Assembly (NCBI GenBank): GCA_020746105.1
Contig: CM036618.1
Coordinates: forward strand, 107,396,622-107,460,621
From: Trogon surrucura
Taxonomy: Eukaryota > Chordata > Aves > Trogoniformes > Trogonidae
Direction: 5' to 3'
DNA length: 64,000 nt
Shown in pieces: positions 11,261-24,212 of the stretch. Both the position numbers and the translations under genes were made by a program. Under the pieces are notes generated by a model. It searched no databases. It was not told the origin of the DNA and saw nothing but the letters and a program-made list of their open reading frames with translations. Every line of letters begins with the position of its first letter. Position 1 is the first letter of the stretch.

Positions 11261-14200
11261 GGCTTTTCCCGTCGGTGGCTTCTGCGATTCCGTTGGTCCT
11301 GTGTGAGGAATTGCTGGGCTGCTGGAGGCTTTATTCCTCCTGGTGACTGCTTTTCTTGGGGAACTGGTCCACCGTGTCTCATGCGTGTATTTATTTTTAC
11401 TTACAGAGCTTAAGGCTCCCAGTGTAGGAGATGGTGAGCCTGCTGCTCCAAGGAGCCTACCCCCCCTACGTGGGGCAAAAAAGATGTAAGAAAGCCCTTG
11501 TCTGCCTGAAAGGCTGCCTGCTTCTTCCAGTCGTAGTGGTAGATGTACTAAAAGGTTACCTCTACCTCTGAACTTTATAATGCCAGAGAAGAGCCTGGCT
11601 GTCAGTAGGGAGATGAGCAGTCTTCAACTGCCTACATAAGGAACCTGATGTAAACTGTGACATCATAAGCTGTTATCTGACTGAATTTCTTATGAGGTTG
11701 TAAATGGAAAAATAGTGAGGGAATTAATGCATAGCTTATGTAACCCTCAGCAAACTTGCGTGTGCCGTACTATTTCTATTTTAAGAATTCTATTAGCCTG
11801 AACTGGGTAATATTACAAGCATATTTCTGTGGAAAATTGGGCTACCTGCGTCCTGGGTCAGCAACCTGAAACGTCGCATCCTGGCTGTAACTTTAAACTG
11901 AAAGCTCTAGAAGCAGGAAAATCTGTTCTTTTTCATACTCCACCAAGTACACCGGTACCTAAATATTCCTAGCCTGCTGTCAGTCGCTAAAGACTTTTGC
12001 CACTTATGACGGAGTAGGTAGTGGATCTGTGAAAAAAGAGGTAGTGCTGCCTTTTTCTGGATTGCAGCGTCTGCTTTTGAGTACTTACAGTTTGAATGAG
12101 AGGAAGAGAATTACATACAGTTTGGGTATACTTAGTGTTGCGTGGTCTGTGTTGCAATGCTAGATGTGACCCTTTGGTGCAGCTTTGCTGTTGCATTTTA
12201 TAAGGGGTATTACCTGTGGGTGCTATCACTAGTCAGAACAGGATTATTTTCTTTCTATAGGGCTAAGTTAATGTTGGCAAGCAGTGCAGTTGAGAACAGG
12301 AAAGGTGGTGGTGTAAGGGCTAAACTAGCCATGTAACTCTTAGTGCTCCTAAAGAAGAAAAAAAATAGCACTTATGCTCTCTTATGTAGCACCTGCAAGT
12401 TCATTTTCCTGGAAGACTTCCCCTTTTGGAAGTTTCAGAAATACATGGAACCAGACTGGGTAAATATCAGCTTTGACACACACATGGACCAACAGTAGAC
12501 ACAAAATGAAGGAAAATTATTCAGTTGGTCTTTCCCTGTTTTTAATTTTTGAGTCAGTGACAGCCACAAAACCTAATCTCAGTCAAATTCCTTACTGTTC
12601 GCTCAAGAACATCAGAGGGCATGATGAGCATTCTTCCGTGAAGAGGGTACGCTTGGCTTTGTTAGCCAGCAGTAATGGAAAGAATCAAAACCCTTCTGGA
12701 TTGACTTAGTCAAAAACGTAGCTCGTAACCACATAAGCTTGACCAGGTAGGTCTGTCAAGTGGCCTTTCAGAACTGAAGCGGTTCTTTTGGCAGTTCACT
12801 GAGGGCAAGACGCTGGATGCTTTACATAACTCCAGATGCTATTGTCAGAGAATTAAGGTAGCTTTTAAAAATAACCGTGCCTGGGCAGAAATTCAAAATG
12901 AAATTTTATCACTTTCAGATTTTTAAAGGCTGCAGGTGGCCGTGGGAGACATTTGTATATTCCTGCTCCATGATCCCTGATGCACAAGCAGTACACTTTT
13001 TCTTTCTATGAGAACTGACTTGAGATGCTTACCAAAGATGGATGGGTCTATCTTATAATTAGTAGTATTCTGCTGGAGATGCATTGCAGGACCACATGAA
13101 TTGAATGACAAGAGATTGAATTTTTTAAATCCCATGCATATGAAAAATGTGCCCCAAAGCAGCTTCATTAACTCCTTAGAATGTGGCATTCCATGGGATA
13201 AAAGCGTCTTGAGGAAGGTGGGAAGATATGATCCAGCATGTCAGTCAACCTAAGTGAAGTTTGATCCTACGTGTGTAGACACAAAATGTGAATTCTCTAG
13301 ACTGATGGTTTGATGCATTCTCTGTAGCCCAGCATTGAGGGGAATGGATGTCCTAATCTCTTTTTTTACTGGATCACCTTAGCTCACTGATTTAATAAAA
13401 AAACACACCAGAAAAACCCAAAAACCTACAACAACTTTGAGTTGAAGTGGTTTTGGATCTGGAGTGTAGACAAGAAGACAGACAAAGGATTGGTTGGATG
13501 AGAAAACATAGAACATCAACAAGTTTTCGGGTTAATATAGCTGTATTACTTATATAGAGCATAATGAGGAGTGTAGTCTAAGACTTAAGATCTATAAGTC
13601 TTTGTCACCAAAGGACAAGGTAAGGAATGTTTCCTGCTTATGGTGATTGCCATCAGGCAAGGCAAGACCATGGGTCCCTTACGGTGCAAAGAAGGACTTG
13701 ATTTCCTGACCGTAATCTTTTCTGCTGTTCCTGATGTTACTGCTTTAAAAGCACAAACGAAGCATCTGCCAGTTAAGCGGTGCAGCAGATCTGAAGTAAC
13801 GGAGACTAAACAAGAGGTATTCAGAATGCAACCTTGGCTGAAGTTATGCTTCAGCGCAAGTCTTGAGTTCTAAAACTTCAGTGCAGGTGGAGTGAATGAG
13901 GGCAAAAGCAGCAGCATTTTGCTTTCAGCCCTTTCAAATATTTACTTCATCTGCTTCCTCTGATATGTTCTCTTAAGAGAAACACAGAAAACCCAGAAGA
14001 GCCTTTTGTCTGAAGCTGTGATGTAGTAGACAAGCTGCAGCCTGGTACACATGTGGATGTGGAAGCTAGCTGTCTTCCAGCTTTTAAAGTTTTCTTTTTT
14101 TTTTTTTTTTTTATGACTACAGAAGCTCTGGAATCATTACCTGAGTGGGATAATAATTAAATTCTTATATTCTAGTTGTTTCTCAACTCATATACGTGAG

Positions 14201-17200
14201 CTTGGAAATGCACTTCCATTCAGGCTATTGCTACGCAAGTGTGATTAAAAACAAGTGATCCACAACCTGCTCACAAGTACACCCTGGGGAGAAGGCTATC
14301 TTGGATTCTGACACTTCAGAAGTGTCTTAGATTCTACAGCAAACTTGTGCCTATTTTCTCCCCAGCACAAATAAGGACTGACAGCATTTGGACGGCTCTG
14401 CTTTAATCTTCCCACGGTTTCAGTAAATCTGTATTTACAGGCGTTTCTATTTTAAAGCTTCTTGCTGAAGTCACCAACATTTTGTCACTTAAATTTTACC
14501 CTAGAAAGGCACTGTGAAACATGGTGTCTGTATAGCCTCTGAGAAAAAGAAACTATATTGCATCTAAATATGATATTTTTATCTCTGTTTTGATATTGGT
14601 TATCTGTTAGTGAAGCTCGAAAGAAATAAGACATGCTCGAGGAAAGGGAAGCTGGTAGTAGTTGTCCAGGGGATCGTGTGAGTTTGTTTACGAGTGAAGT
14701 GGAAAATTCTTTCGTGGGAGCTGTTATTGCATATAAGTCAGCATGCTGAGAAGTAACCACCTTCTCATGCTTTTCACATGGACTTGGAGTAACTTTCTAA
14801 CACTGAAATTTGAACACAGTGTCTGGTTGGACTTGACATTTGAGGAAACTCAGGCTCTTTTGGTTTTATGGCTAGGGTACACAGCCACAGAGACTGGCAA
14901 ATAGGAGCAATTTTAACTTTTTATTTATGCTCCACTGGACAGCTGGTATTGAACTGTCTTGAACTAATGTGAACACTTGAAAGTCTAATAATGCTACTTT
15001 GCATGTGACTGATGACTGTGCAGGCTAATAGAGGTATATTGTTCCTGAAAATATAGGGGCCATATGGCTTGAATGTATACATCAGGAACCAGCTGAGAAT
15101 TAAAAGATGATTGGTAAAATAAAATAAATTTCAGGCAAACGCTTTGTTTCTGGTGGTACCTGTTAATCTGTTCAGCGTTTGGGTTCTAGGCTCATTAGCG
15201 GCACAGATAAGGGTAATATCCAGATGTGGGAGCGAATAGTTCTTCGTGCTGCATAGCCTAAGTTAGGTTTTAAAAAAATCCAGTGTTTAAAAATCTAGTG
15301 CGGTTTGTGTTCCCTATTGCGATTTACCGTCTTGAACGTGGGAGGGCTTCAGCACACTCACTGCAAGGTCCTTGCTGCCACCAGATGTCAGTGTATGTGT
15401 GGCCAAAACTGCTCTTTCTGTGCTTCCTCTGAATTTGGGGCTAATAACCTACTTGGGATTGTTTTTCTCTTGTGTTGAGTAATTGTACAGCTAATGGAGC
15501 CCTTGTGCAGGTGCCAGTTCCTAATTCAGGGGTTTGGTAGCATTAGAACTACAAATCGACTGTAAAGTCTTGCCCTCCAAGGGGTATCAGATGTAGGCAT
15601 CCCTAACAGAGACAATATCTTAAGAAGAAATGCGACAGTTTCCTCCTTGTAGCTGAAGGGCCAGCATTGGTTTTTATACACTGGACCTTTGATGGTTAGT
15701 GAGGAAAATCTAATACAAAGGAGCAGAAGCAGATCGACAGCAATTGCCTAAAGGCCTGTTAATACAGATCAGTTTGGAAGTGCTTGGCTCTTACTTGCAG
15801 AATTTAAGCTAGTTGTGACTAGAGGAAGACTCCTGGAAAAACTTTTTTAAGTAGTGCCTTCCATATAAACAGAAAATAATTGCAGGCTTTTCTGCAAGAA
15901 GTGAGAATCTTCTTCTCAAAGTATAAACCTACATAGACTTGAAAGTTATGAAATGAGTAATGTGTGGAGGGAAGGAATGTTTATTAAAAAAAAGGAAAAA
16001 AAGGCAAGGCTAATCAATTGGAAAGTGGGGTCACAGTGGGAGTTGTGCACTTTAGTACAAAAAAACCTCGAAGACCCAAAATTTCCAAGTACGGCTGGTT
16101 TGCTAAGCTTTTGCATCTTCACAACTGAATTGTAATTGCTTTAACTTTTTACGAGTTGTCTTTGTTTTGCAACTGGTTACTTTGTGAAGGTGTAAATTTA
16201 GCAGTTATCTGTCTTCTGCAGCTATGAATGTCCATTCTCCTTAAATCTGTGGGGGGAAAAAAAGAGTGAGGCTATTAGTATCCAACACAGAAAATAAAGG
16301 AATCTGTTAGATAGAGAAGCAAAGACTTTTTTTTTAAATAGAAAAGGAAATCTTGTTTCATGTGCACTTAGGTATTGCGTAATTTTTTTAAATTTAATTG
16401 GCTCAAAAACATGAGCTGTAGATGCTGAAAGAAAACCATAATTTCTTGGTTTTAAACATTTCTTTTTTTGAGACTACAAAATACTCACTTGATCTACCAG
16501 AATCACTCTGGAGACCAAGTTTAGGCATTTTCACCTTCCATTAAAATTGAAGGAAGTTGTGTCTCCTTATACATATTCAGCCTCCTGCCTCTCATTCGGC
16601 AATATAGAGGGATTGACTTGTGAACTGTGTGCGATACAGCTGCTCCTTTCTGGAGTATCGTGACCATCGTGAGAGATGGTGGGGGCTTAAGGTTAACTGC
16701 AGTTTCCGCTTCTTGCAACGGAGTAAAACCTGATAAGAGAATCTTTTACTACCCAGCAAGTATGGATAAGCTGGAGCACAAGAGGTTCCTCAAAAACATT
16801 AGGAAAAACCTTTTCACTGTGAGGGTGCCAGAGCCCTGGCACAGGCTGCCCAGGGAGGTTGTGGAGTCTCCTTCTCTGGAGACATTCAAAACCCACCTGG
16901 ACGCATTCCTGTGTGACCTACTGTAGGTGATCCTGCTCTGGCAGGGGGCTGGACTAGATGATCTTTTGAGGTCCCTTCCAACCCCTGACATTCTGATTCT
17001 GTGATAACAGTAAAAGTGGCATGTGGCCTTAATTGAGTCTTAAGTTCTTCTTTTTTACTTAAATACAGGTTTGTAAGCGAATGGACTTGGTTTGTCAGCG
17101 AATGTTAAATCAGGGATTTCTGAAAGTGGAAAGATACCACAACTTGTGTCAAAAGCAAGTTAAAGCTCAGCTTCCAAGGTATGTATTGGTTAAAACTGTA

Positions 17201-20200
17201 GTTAAGCTTAAATGTGCTTGACTCTTAATCAGAATATTGAGGAAGAATTTCTTGCTGGCTAAATCTGCTTACGTGTCTCGAAAATTTGAGTCATATTTGG
17301 TTTTATTTGATTTTTTTCCTGAAAGAACCCTGAACCTGAGTTCTAATAGCAGAATAGTGGTGTAAATGAATGTAATTTGTCTTGTACTACAAACTGGAGT
17401 ATCGGAAAGTGTCTCTGGTATTTTAAACAGAGAAAAGAAGGTCCTATAGTACTGAGCTCTTCTGGCAAATCAGGCGAGGACTCTGAGGAATGAATACATG
17501 CCATTCCTTTTCAAGACCAGCTGCCTTCACTGATGATTTATTGTATTGAGGTTGGAATCAGGGAGGCAGGGTGGGGGGGAGCTACAGGGGCAGCTTCTGT
17601 GAGAAGCTGCTAGAAGCTTCCTGTACGTCCCATGGAGCCAGCCAGGTCCAGGATGAACCCACCGCCGGCCAAGGCCAAGCCCGTCAGCAATGGTGGGAGC
17701 GCCTCTAGGGTAACATAGTTAAGAAGGGGAAAAAGTTACTGTGCAAGAGCAGTCACAGCCAAAGAGGAGTGAGAATATGTGAGAGAAACAACTCTGCAGA
17801 CGCCAAGGTCGATGAGGGAGGAGGAGGATGTGCTCCAGGTGCTGGGGCAGAGATTCCCCTGCAGCCCATGGCGAAGACCATGGTGAACCAGTCTCACATT
17901 GTCTCACATGAGAGGTTTGTGGAGAACTGTCTCCTGTGGGAGGGACTCCAAGCTGGAGCAGGGGAAGAGTATGAAGAGTCCTCCATCTGAGAAGGAAGAA
18001 GCAACACGTGATGACAACCTGTCTCCCTGCAGGGAGGTAGAGAAAATCAGGAGTGAAGTTAAACCTGTGAAGAAGGGAGGGTTGAGGGGAAGGTGTTTTT
18101 AAGACTTGGGTTTATTTCTCATTGCTCTTTTCTGATTTGCTTGATAATAAATTAATTTCCCCAAGTTCAGTCTGTGTTGCCCATGATGGTACTTGCTGAG
18201 TGATCTCACTGTCCTTATCTCAACCCATGAACTTTTTGTTTTATTTTCTATCCTGCCCTGGCTGAGGAGAGGAGTGAAAGAGAAGCCTTGGTGGGCGCCT
18301 GGTGTTTAGACAGGATCAACTGACCACATTTATCTGTGACTCTGCTTTAAAAAAAAAGGAGGGTTTTTTTCAGCACCAAGGATTAAAGGAGAGGAAAGGG
18401 AGGGGGATTTTGACATGCAAGCATTGCTGGAAGCTAGTTTCTCACAAAAGCAATATCTTTTTTCCTCTTTCCATTGAGTAAGTGCAGCTGTCCTATCAGA
18501 TTTCCCAGATTGAAGAAGCGGCTACTTACTGTAGAGATCCTGTGTCAGAAGAGCTTATAAAGCAGCCTAAACTTTGTAGCAAGCACTGATAATACGTTAA
18601 TGTCAATTCCATTGAAATACTAACTGTAGGAATATGGGGTGGTAAAGATATTCACACTGACTCGGTGTCTACTGCTAATTAGTACTGAAGGCTTGTTTTC
18701 AAATTGTCCTAATTACACATAGAGTTGATGGATTGCTTAAGATGTAGTAATTTATTAGAGAACAAATTTTGTCTAAGAAAGTGTAGTATGTTGTTAAGAG
18801 CTGGTTCTCAATCTGTATCACTTTTTTTTTTCCTCCCTGTAAAGGCAGAACTAATGTTAGAGGTTACATTTTGAAACCTCAGAGCATTTTAAGGGTGAAA
18901 TTAACTTGAGCAATGGTTACAGTTTCATTTTGTTGACTCATTGTTAAATCAGTGTCACTTAACGGTTTGCCTTCTAGACGGGAGTCAGAAAGGAGAAACC
19001 ATTCACTAGCTCGTCATGCAGACATCCTTGCTGCTGTGGAAACGAGACTCTCTCTGTTAAATATGACTTTCATGAAGTATGTGGATTCCAATCTCTGTTG
19101 CTTCATACCTGGAAAGGTAAAATGTAGATTATATTATGTGAATGTATGTCTACGTTTAAAAAAGTATGGTTGTAACTTAACCTGGGACAGCTGGGACAAA
19201 TTTATATAACATACGTGTATATATATATATATGTACTGAAGCTGCATTTCAGATACTTGCAAACAAACACACAAGCCAATACTCTGCTATAACAGGCAGT
19301 CTTAAATGAATGAACCAGACTGTCTGAATATTAATTATTTTAAACTGTATTTCCATTTTCCCTTAGATTCTCTCTCAATTTCGACATTTGACTTGTGGCA
19401 TATACATCCTGTACAAGGTTTTGCAAGAAACATCTGATATGTAGGGTTTAATTATGAATTTTAATTGTACAAAACAGCTGGAGGACAGGTCATTAGAAGG
19501 TGTAATTTAGACTATGTATAACGCTAAGCACTCAATAAGGAAAATTTTAAGCAGCTTTCTTAAGGATTTGAGTACTTCAGATTAATTGAATTAAGATTCT
19601 TAGTATGTAGAAACACTGTTCGTATTGCAGTGGGTGGAGTCTTTTTGTACAGTAGGTAGAATTAGTTTTAAATGTAGATAAAACACATTAAATACTAATA
19701 CTACTGAACAATTCTGATGTTTCAGAATGCTACCCCAACATAAAATATAGATTATGCAGGTGAGATGTACAGCAGAGACACCACTGTTTTATAAGCTATG
19801 ACAACAGAAGTGCACAGGGGAATTGAAGAATCACAATCTGAGGAGACTGGTACAGCTCAGGGTTCAAACAAGATCTGTGAACATTAACCTAGTGCTCTAT
19901 TCATTGATCTTTCCATGCGAGGTTGGGATATGTTATTAATTTTTCATGGGAAGATAACTGAATTGCACTGGGGCAAATGGAGAAGTTAGGCAATGGATTC
20001 AGGTGGAGCGTGGCAGACATTCAGCACAGCAGAATAGGCTATCAGCATGAAATTTATTTCTGTCTTGAAGAAACTTGATTTCTGTACATTTTCGTTGGCT
20101 TGATAATTAATTCTAAATATTAGTTCAATATATTTATGCTTATTTGACTTTATATTTTTATATATACCATGTATTTTCAAAAAGTAAATACAAATAAACT

Positions 20201-23200
20201 TAAGTCCTTAGTACTCAACACAGTAAACGGATTACTTAAAAGAAATGCTGCCTTATTTTTTTGAACAGCAGATGGAAACACAATACTCAGTCTAGACCTG
20301 GGATATGCAGGAGTTGGGCAAGTGAGCTTGCCAGACATTTTCCTTGTGAGCACTGAGTCATAAGGACCTTGTTTGTATTCTGATATAACAGCTAGAAGGT
20401 TTTTTGGGTTTTTTTTGATTACTTATTGTGTGAGTTTGCTGGCAGCACTCTCTCAGCACAGTTACCAGTTCACCGGAAAATCCTATTTTGGTGAAGCAAG
20501 TTCAAGGCTTAGTGTTCACTTACAGCCTGTGATTTGCCCCCACCTGCCCTGCTCCCCTCAGGAAGCTGCCACAGAATTGTCAGGAAGTGAATTTGTGTTA
20601 GAGTATGTGAATCTTGATTTGAGGATGTGTGGGGATTCCTGGTGATAGCAGAGCGCTGCTGCAAGATTTTATATCGAGGAGGGCAGGAGCAAGCTTTTGC
20701 AGATGTTGTTGCTAACGGGATATAATGTGGGTAAAATTAGAGAAGTCTTTTGTAAGCTTGTTGCATGATAAGACACTTTAGGCTTAAGATCTATGTTCTT
20801 CAGGAGTTAATCCTGTGCAAAATACCCACATCAGTAGTTTTGATTCTAAGAGACCAGGACTCCTCTCTTGACCTGCCTCAGACTATAATTCATAAATTAG
20901 TGAGATGCTTTTCATCTCCCTGTATCTCCCCTAACCAAAGAGCTAGTCAAACCTGTTAAGAGGATGCGTATGTTCTCTGACAGTAGTGAGTTGGTGTTTT
21001 ATAAAACAATGTATTTTGAACTTAATCTGAATTTGCAATATTTTGTGTTTATGCAAGTGGACTCAAGTAAATGTTTACAGCTCCTCAGACTGACGTAATG
21101 ATAATTCTTGCTACTCTATTCATGTGTTTCATAATTGGCTGGGGGAGTGACTGCTCTGTGTAGTTGCTTAGAGTATCTTGCTTCAAGTTCTCCAAAAAGA
21201 AATTATGCTCAGCTGAGTATAGATTATCTAACTTAGACCTCAAGAATGGATGCAGTAAAACAAAATTGCACACAGTGAGCATTATTTCGTGAGTTCGAAG
21301 AGGGTTGTTGTGATAGATCAAGTGAATAGCTTCTCTGATATACCACGAGCAGCACTTCATTTCAAAATGCTGATCTAGAATTGAAGCACACAGTGTCATA
21401 CAATAGGTGTGTAGTAAAAGCCCCTGAATATGCCAGAACTTCTAGAATGATCTGAAATAATCGTGCCTTTATCAGAAAATCCTAATTCTTCTTAAATGTT
21501 TTAGGTAATAGATGAAATTTATCGTGTGCTAAGGTATGTAAACTCTACAAGAGCTCCTCAGAGAGCTCATGAAGTTCTTCAAGAACTAAGGGACATTTCC
21601 TCCATGGCTATGGAATATTTTGATGAGAAGATTGTTCCAATACTGAAAAGAAAGATGCCTGGGTCAGATGTATCGGGACGTCTGATAGGAACTGCCCCAG
21701 GTATTAATTCCAACATATAGTTAAGTTTTATTTAGTTTTTCTGTAAAAACTCTCAGCGCTGTATCTTTTTAAAGCTCCTTTCCTTAAATGTGAGCTTTAT
21801 GACATAAATATTGATGATACTTGTTTCTTAAGAATGCTAACTGAAATTCGTGTGCTTTGAAATTTAAGGAGCCTTTGTACTACCAGAAGAACAGTCACTT
21901 GAATGTATGTTAGAATTATGCATAGTGTGTATTCATTAAACAAACGCTTTTGTGCCACCAATGAATGAGACTTTATCATTGCACTTGGCTGAAATTTGGC
22001 ACATGAGATGACAACTTGATGCCTTTTCTTTTTAGGACGATCAGCAAATGAATTAGCCTGAGCTGTCGTAGCGCATAGAGAGCTCATACCTGGATGTGCT
22101 TTTTTACTTCCCTGGGGCACTAGTGTGTACACCTACAAACAAAATATGAGCAATAGTGAAAAGGCAATTAAAATAACATTCTATAAATAAATGACTAAAC
22201 TGTTGCTTTGTATACTGTCAGACTTTCCAGAACTTTGGTGAACCAAACTCTAGGGTAGTTACCTCATAAAATGGCCAAAAGCAAAAATTTAGTAGAACTG
22301 TAGCATTTTTCCTGTGCTGTACATCTTTGCAGTTCTTGGGAACTGAAACTAACTCTCTGAAAGGATAACTTAATAAAATAAAACAATAGAACAATTACAT
22401 CTTAAGCAAAAGGAATAGGCCTAACTGTAGGAGCTGCTTTTTGTTTCTTATACGTCCTGTCCATCCTTTTAGCTCTAAGTGTGTGTACCACCTCTTAATT
22501 ATATCCTGTTAATTATACCTCAGTTCCATTGAGTATTTCAGTTGAGGAAGTATTGCCTGAAATCATAGTTGATGTCAGTCAGCTTTTCAAAGCCAGAGCT
22601 TGATGTGGCATAAAATTACCCATCTTGTGTTGAGGAAGGAGCATAACTTACCCAATGGCAATCCTTAGTGTCACGTAACTGTAGCTATGCTGGCATCTTA
22701 AAAGAAAAAAAAAGAGAGGAGAAGGACTGGTCTAGGCTGTTCCAGACTGTTCTGCCTTTGCAGCGCTTAAAAGTTGCATCTTGCACAGCATTGCTAGAAA
22801 AGTAAAATAATAGAAAGTCATAGGTTATGATAGGAAAAAATTATACAGTAGCTCTTAATCTCCTTGATTTGCAGGAACTTTATTAAAATCAACATTCCCA
22901 AGCTCAAATTCCAGTATGGTCCTAGTATGTAGGAAGAGTGGTTCTTAAGAAGCACTGAAAATAAATCCCTTTCTCCTAAAAAGTGCATTAAACGAAGCAT
23001 CTTGTTAAACCCCAAGCCAGAAAATTTCAGAACTTAGCTGTCTGCAGCTAAGGCAGCAGAATTGTACCGCTCTGTTGAAATATATTTATTTCATGTAGCT
23101 GTTCTGTAATAAGTAGCTTATAGGCATGTTTTGGGTTTTTGACCTAACATTTGTGACACTAAGTGTAGATGTTAAAGAGTAGCTCTACCTAATTTTTGAT

Positions 23201-23873
23201 ACTGCTAAAGGAGAGGGGCTTATAAACAAAATGAATGATGAGCTGTTTTCCATACTACTGAAAAGCTGGATGTTTTAAATTAAGCTAGTTGTGCTCTGAG
23301 ATACCATGTGCTCGTTAGCCACCTAAAAGACTGTAGATCCATTTACACATTCACATAACTTGCAGCCAGTACTCAGGTTAATGTTTGGGAAGTAGGGATA
23401 AGCAAAATATGAAAACCGGGACACAATTTCTACCTTTGCCTTAAAGTTGCAGAGGATTAATCAGCGTTTTCTCTGAAGTTCCAGGGCCTTCTGCAGCACT
23501 GACAACAATGCAGCTGTTCTCCAAGCAGAACCCTTCCAGGCAGGAGGTCACCAAACTCCAGCAGCAAGTAAAAGCCAACGGCACGGGCCTGACAGCGCTA
23601 AAGCGGGAAATCTCAGAGCTTCGCGTCAAAGTGCAAGAGCAACAGAAACAGCTCCAAGATCAAGATCAGAAACTGCTTGAGCAAACCCAAATCATAGGTG
23701 AACAGAATGCCCGATTGGCTGAGCTTGAACGCAAGCTGCGAGAGGTGATGGAGAGTACAGTAGGAAATTCTTCAGGTTCCGGCTCAAATGAACAGTCTCC
23801 GAGAAAACGGAGGAAGGCGGTTGAATCCACAGACTGTCCTAGGAAATCTAAACGCCTTCGGAGCAGGAAATAA
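10785..23873 (+). CDS. FBXO28: F-box only protein 28 (five coding exons, 348 aa)
   Basis: FBXO28 is the substrate-recognition subunit of an SCF (SKP1-CUL1-F-box) ubiquitin ligase in the nucleus; family work links it to MYC ubiquitylation. Exons: 10785-10997, 17069-17178, 18978-19116, 21505-21700, 23485-23873 (1047 nt including TAA), all with GT-AG introns and consistent phases. The N-terminus is acidic and Pro-rich. The F-box spans about residues 48-90 (LPIVAIESILSFLSYDE, then LRLVCKRMDLVCQRML). A middle helical region follows. A Gln/Glu-rich coiled coil covers about 238-308, and basic clusters RKRRK (326-330) and KRLRSRK (342-348) look like nuclear-localisation signals. The SP at 324-325 corresponds by context to the CDK site known in human FBXO28 (Ser344). 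The start was chosen for its strong context (A at -3, G at +4) and match to the mammalian MAA N-terminus. It is about 20 aa shorter than human, mostly at the N-terminus. Confidence 0.97.
10998..17068 (+). other. FBXO28: FBXO28 intron 1
   Basis: 6.1-kb intron. Its first 250 bp belong to the CpG island. The remainder is AT-rich with a poly-T run near 14094-14112 and one CR1 3' end just before exon 2. No other gene is seen. Confidence 0.85.
16762..17005 (+). mobile_element. CR1 3' end, sense, in FBXO28 intron 1
   Basis: Encodes the last CR1 ORF2 residues (ending [20 protein letters not shown] then the stop) and the complete 3' untranslated end, finishing ATTCTGATTCTGTGAT at about 17004. It is strongly 5'-truncated and of the same 3'-end class as the long copy at 7008-9560. 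Its end lies about 64 bp upstream of the exon 2 acceptor. Confidence 0.93.
17069..17178 (+). CDS. FBXO28: FBXO28 exon 2
   Basis: Acceptor aaatacag, donor gtatgt. 110 nt that complete the F-box (VCKRMDLVCQRMLNQGFLKV). The last codon, AG|A, is split with exon 3. Confidence 0.96.
17542..18328 (+). mobile_element. Solo LTR of an avian ERVL-type endogenous retrovirus, in FBXO28 intron 2
   Basis: A 787-bp element beginning TG (TGTATTGAGG) and ending CA (TGACCACA). It is flanked by identical 5-bp direct repeats TTTAT at 17537-17541 and 18329-18333, the duplication length expected for ERVL-type integrases. The 3' part (CCCCAAGTTCAGTCTG, GATCTCACTGTCCTTATCTC, GGTGGGCGCCTGG, AGACAGGATCAAC) follows the familiar avian ERVL LTR layout. 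A polyadenylation hexamer AATAAA lies at 18146-18151. There are no internal viral genes, so this is a recombined solo LTR in the sense orientation of FBXO28. The coordinates rest on the terminal dinucleotides and the duplication; the subfamily is not assigned. Confidence 0.88.
18978..19116 (+). CDS. FBXO28: FBXO28 exon 3
   Basis: Acceptor ccttctag, donor gtaaaa. 139 nt encoding RESERRNHSLARHADIL and the helical segment up to FIPGK, ending in phase 0. This part is nearly invariant in vertebrates. Confidence 0.96.
19214..19233. repeat. Short (AT)n tract in FBXO28 intron 3
   Basis: About seven TA units following exon 3. The rest of intron 3 (19117-21504) is AT-rich with no further repeat or gene recognised. 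Confidence 0.75.
21505..21700 (+). CDS. FBXO28: FBXO28 exon 4
   Basis: Acceptor tgttttag, donor gtatta. 196 nt encoding VIDEIYRVLRYVNSTRAPQR through a predicted helical region to SGRLIGTAP. The last base is joined to exon 5 to make a Gly codon. Confidence 0.96.
23485..23873 (+). CDS. FBXO28: FBXO28 exon 5 (coding part)
   Basis: Acceptor agttccag. It encodes PSAALTTMQLFSKQNPSRQE, the coiled coil and the basic C-terminus, ending in TAA. The coiled-coil heptads are rich in Gln and Glu and match the human protein closely. Confidence 0.97.
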
Positions 23874-24206
23874 CTTGGGAGTAAATGACACCTTCAGGAG
23901 GATAACACTGCTTTAGTAGCCCAGGCAGGTCTGCTTGTTTGGATACTGTGACTAGCTTCATGGTGTCACGTAGGCTGCCGGCTCTTCAAAACACCACTTA
24001 GACTTGAACAGTAATTTTCTTTCATGAGACTTTTCCCCTGCTTTCTGTATGGGTGGGCCTAATGCACAGAATCTCTAAGATTTGCAATAGTTATGTACTA
24101 ACCAGACCTGCTCTGTTATGTTTTGAAAGGTTAATTTTTTTTTTCTGTGCAGATGTGTTTAAAGTAAACTTATTTGTGTTTATGCATATGTTCACATAAA
24201 ATCTTA

Positions 24207-24212
24207 AATAAA
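24207..24212 (+). terminator. FBXO28: Candidate FBXO28 polyadenylation signal
   Basis: AATAAA about 330 nt after the FBXO28 stop codon. Further downstream hexamers exist (for example near 25946 and 27750), so longer 3' ends are possible. Which one is used cannot be told from the sequence. Confidence 0.5.

Noticed and set aside
10518-11413. Several long overlapping open frames on both strands around FBXO28 exon 1
   Set aside because: They come from lack of stop codons in a CpG island; only the F-box frame is supported by homology.
21085-21399. 104-codon minus-strand open frame in FBXO28 intron 3
   Set aside because: Begins and ends without splice or promoter support and has no recognisable domain.
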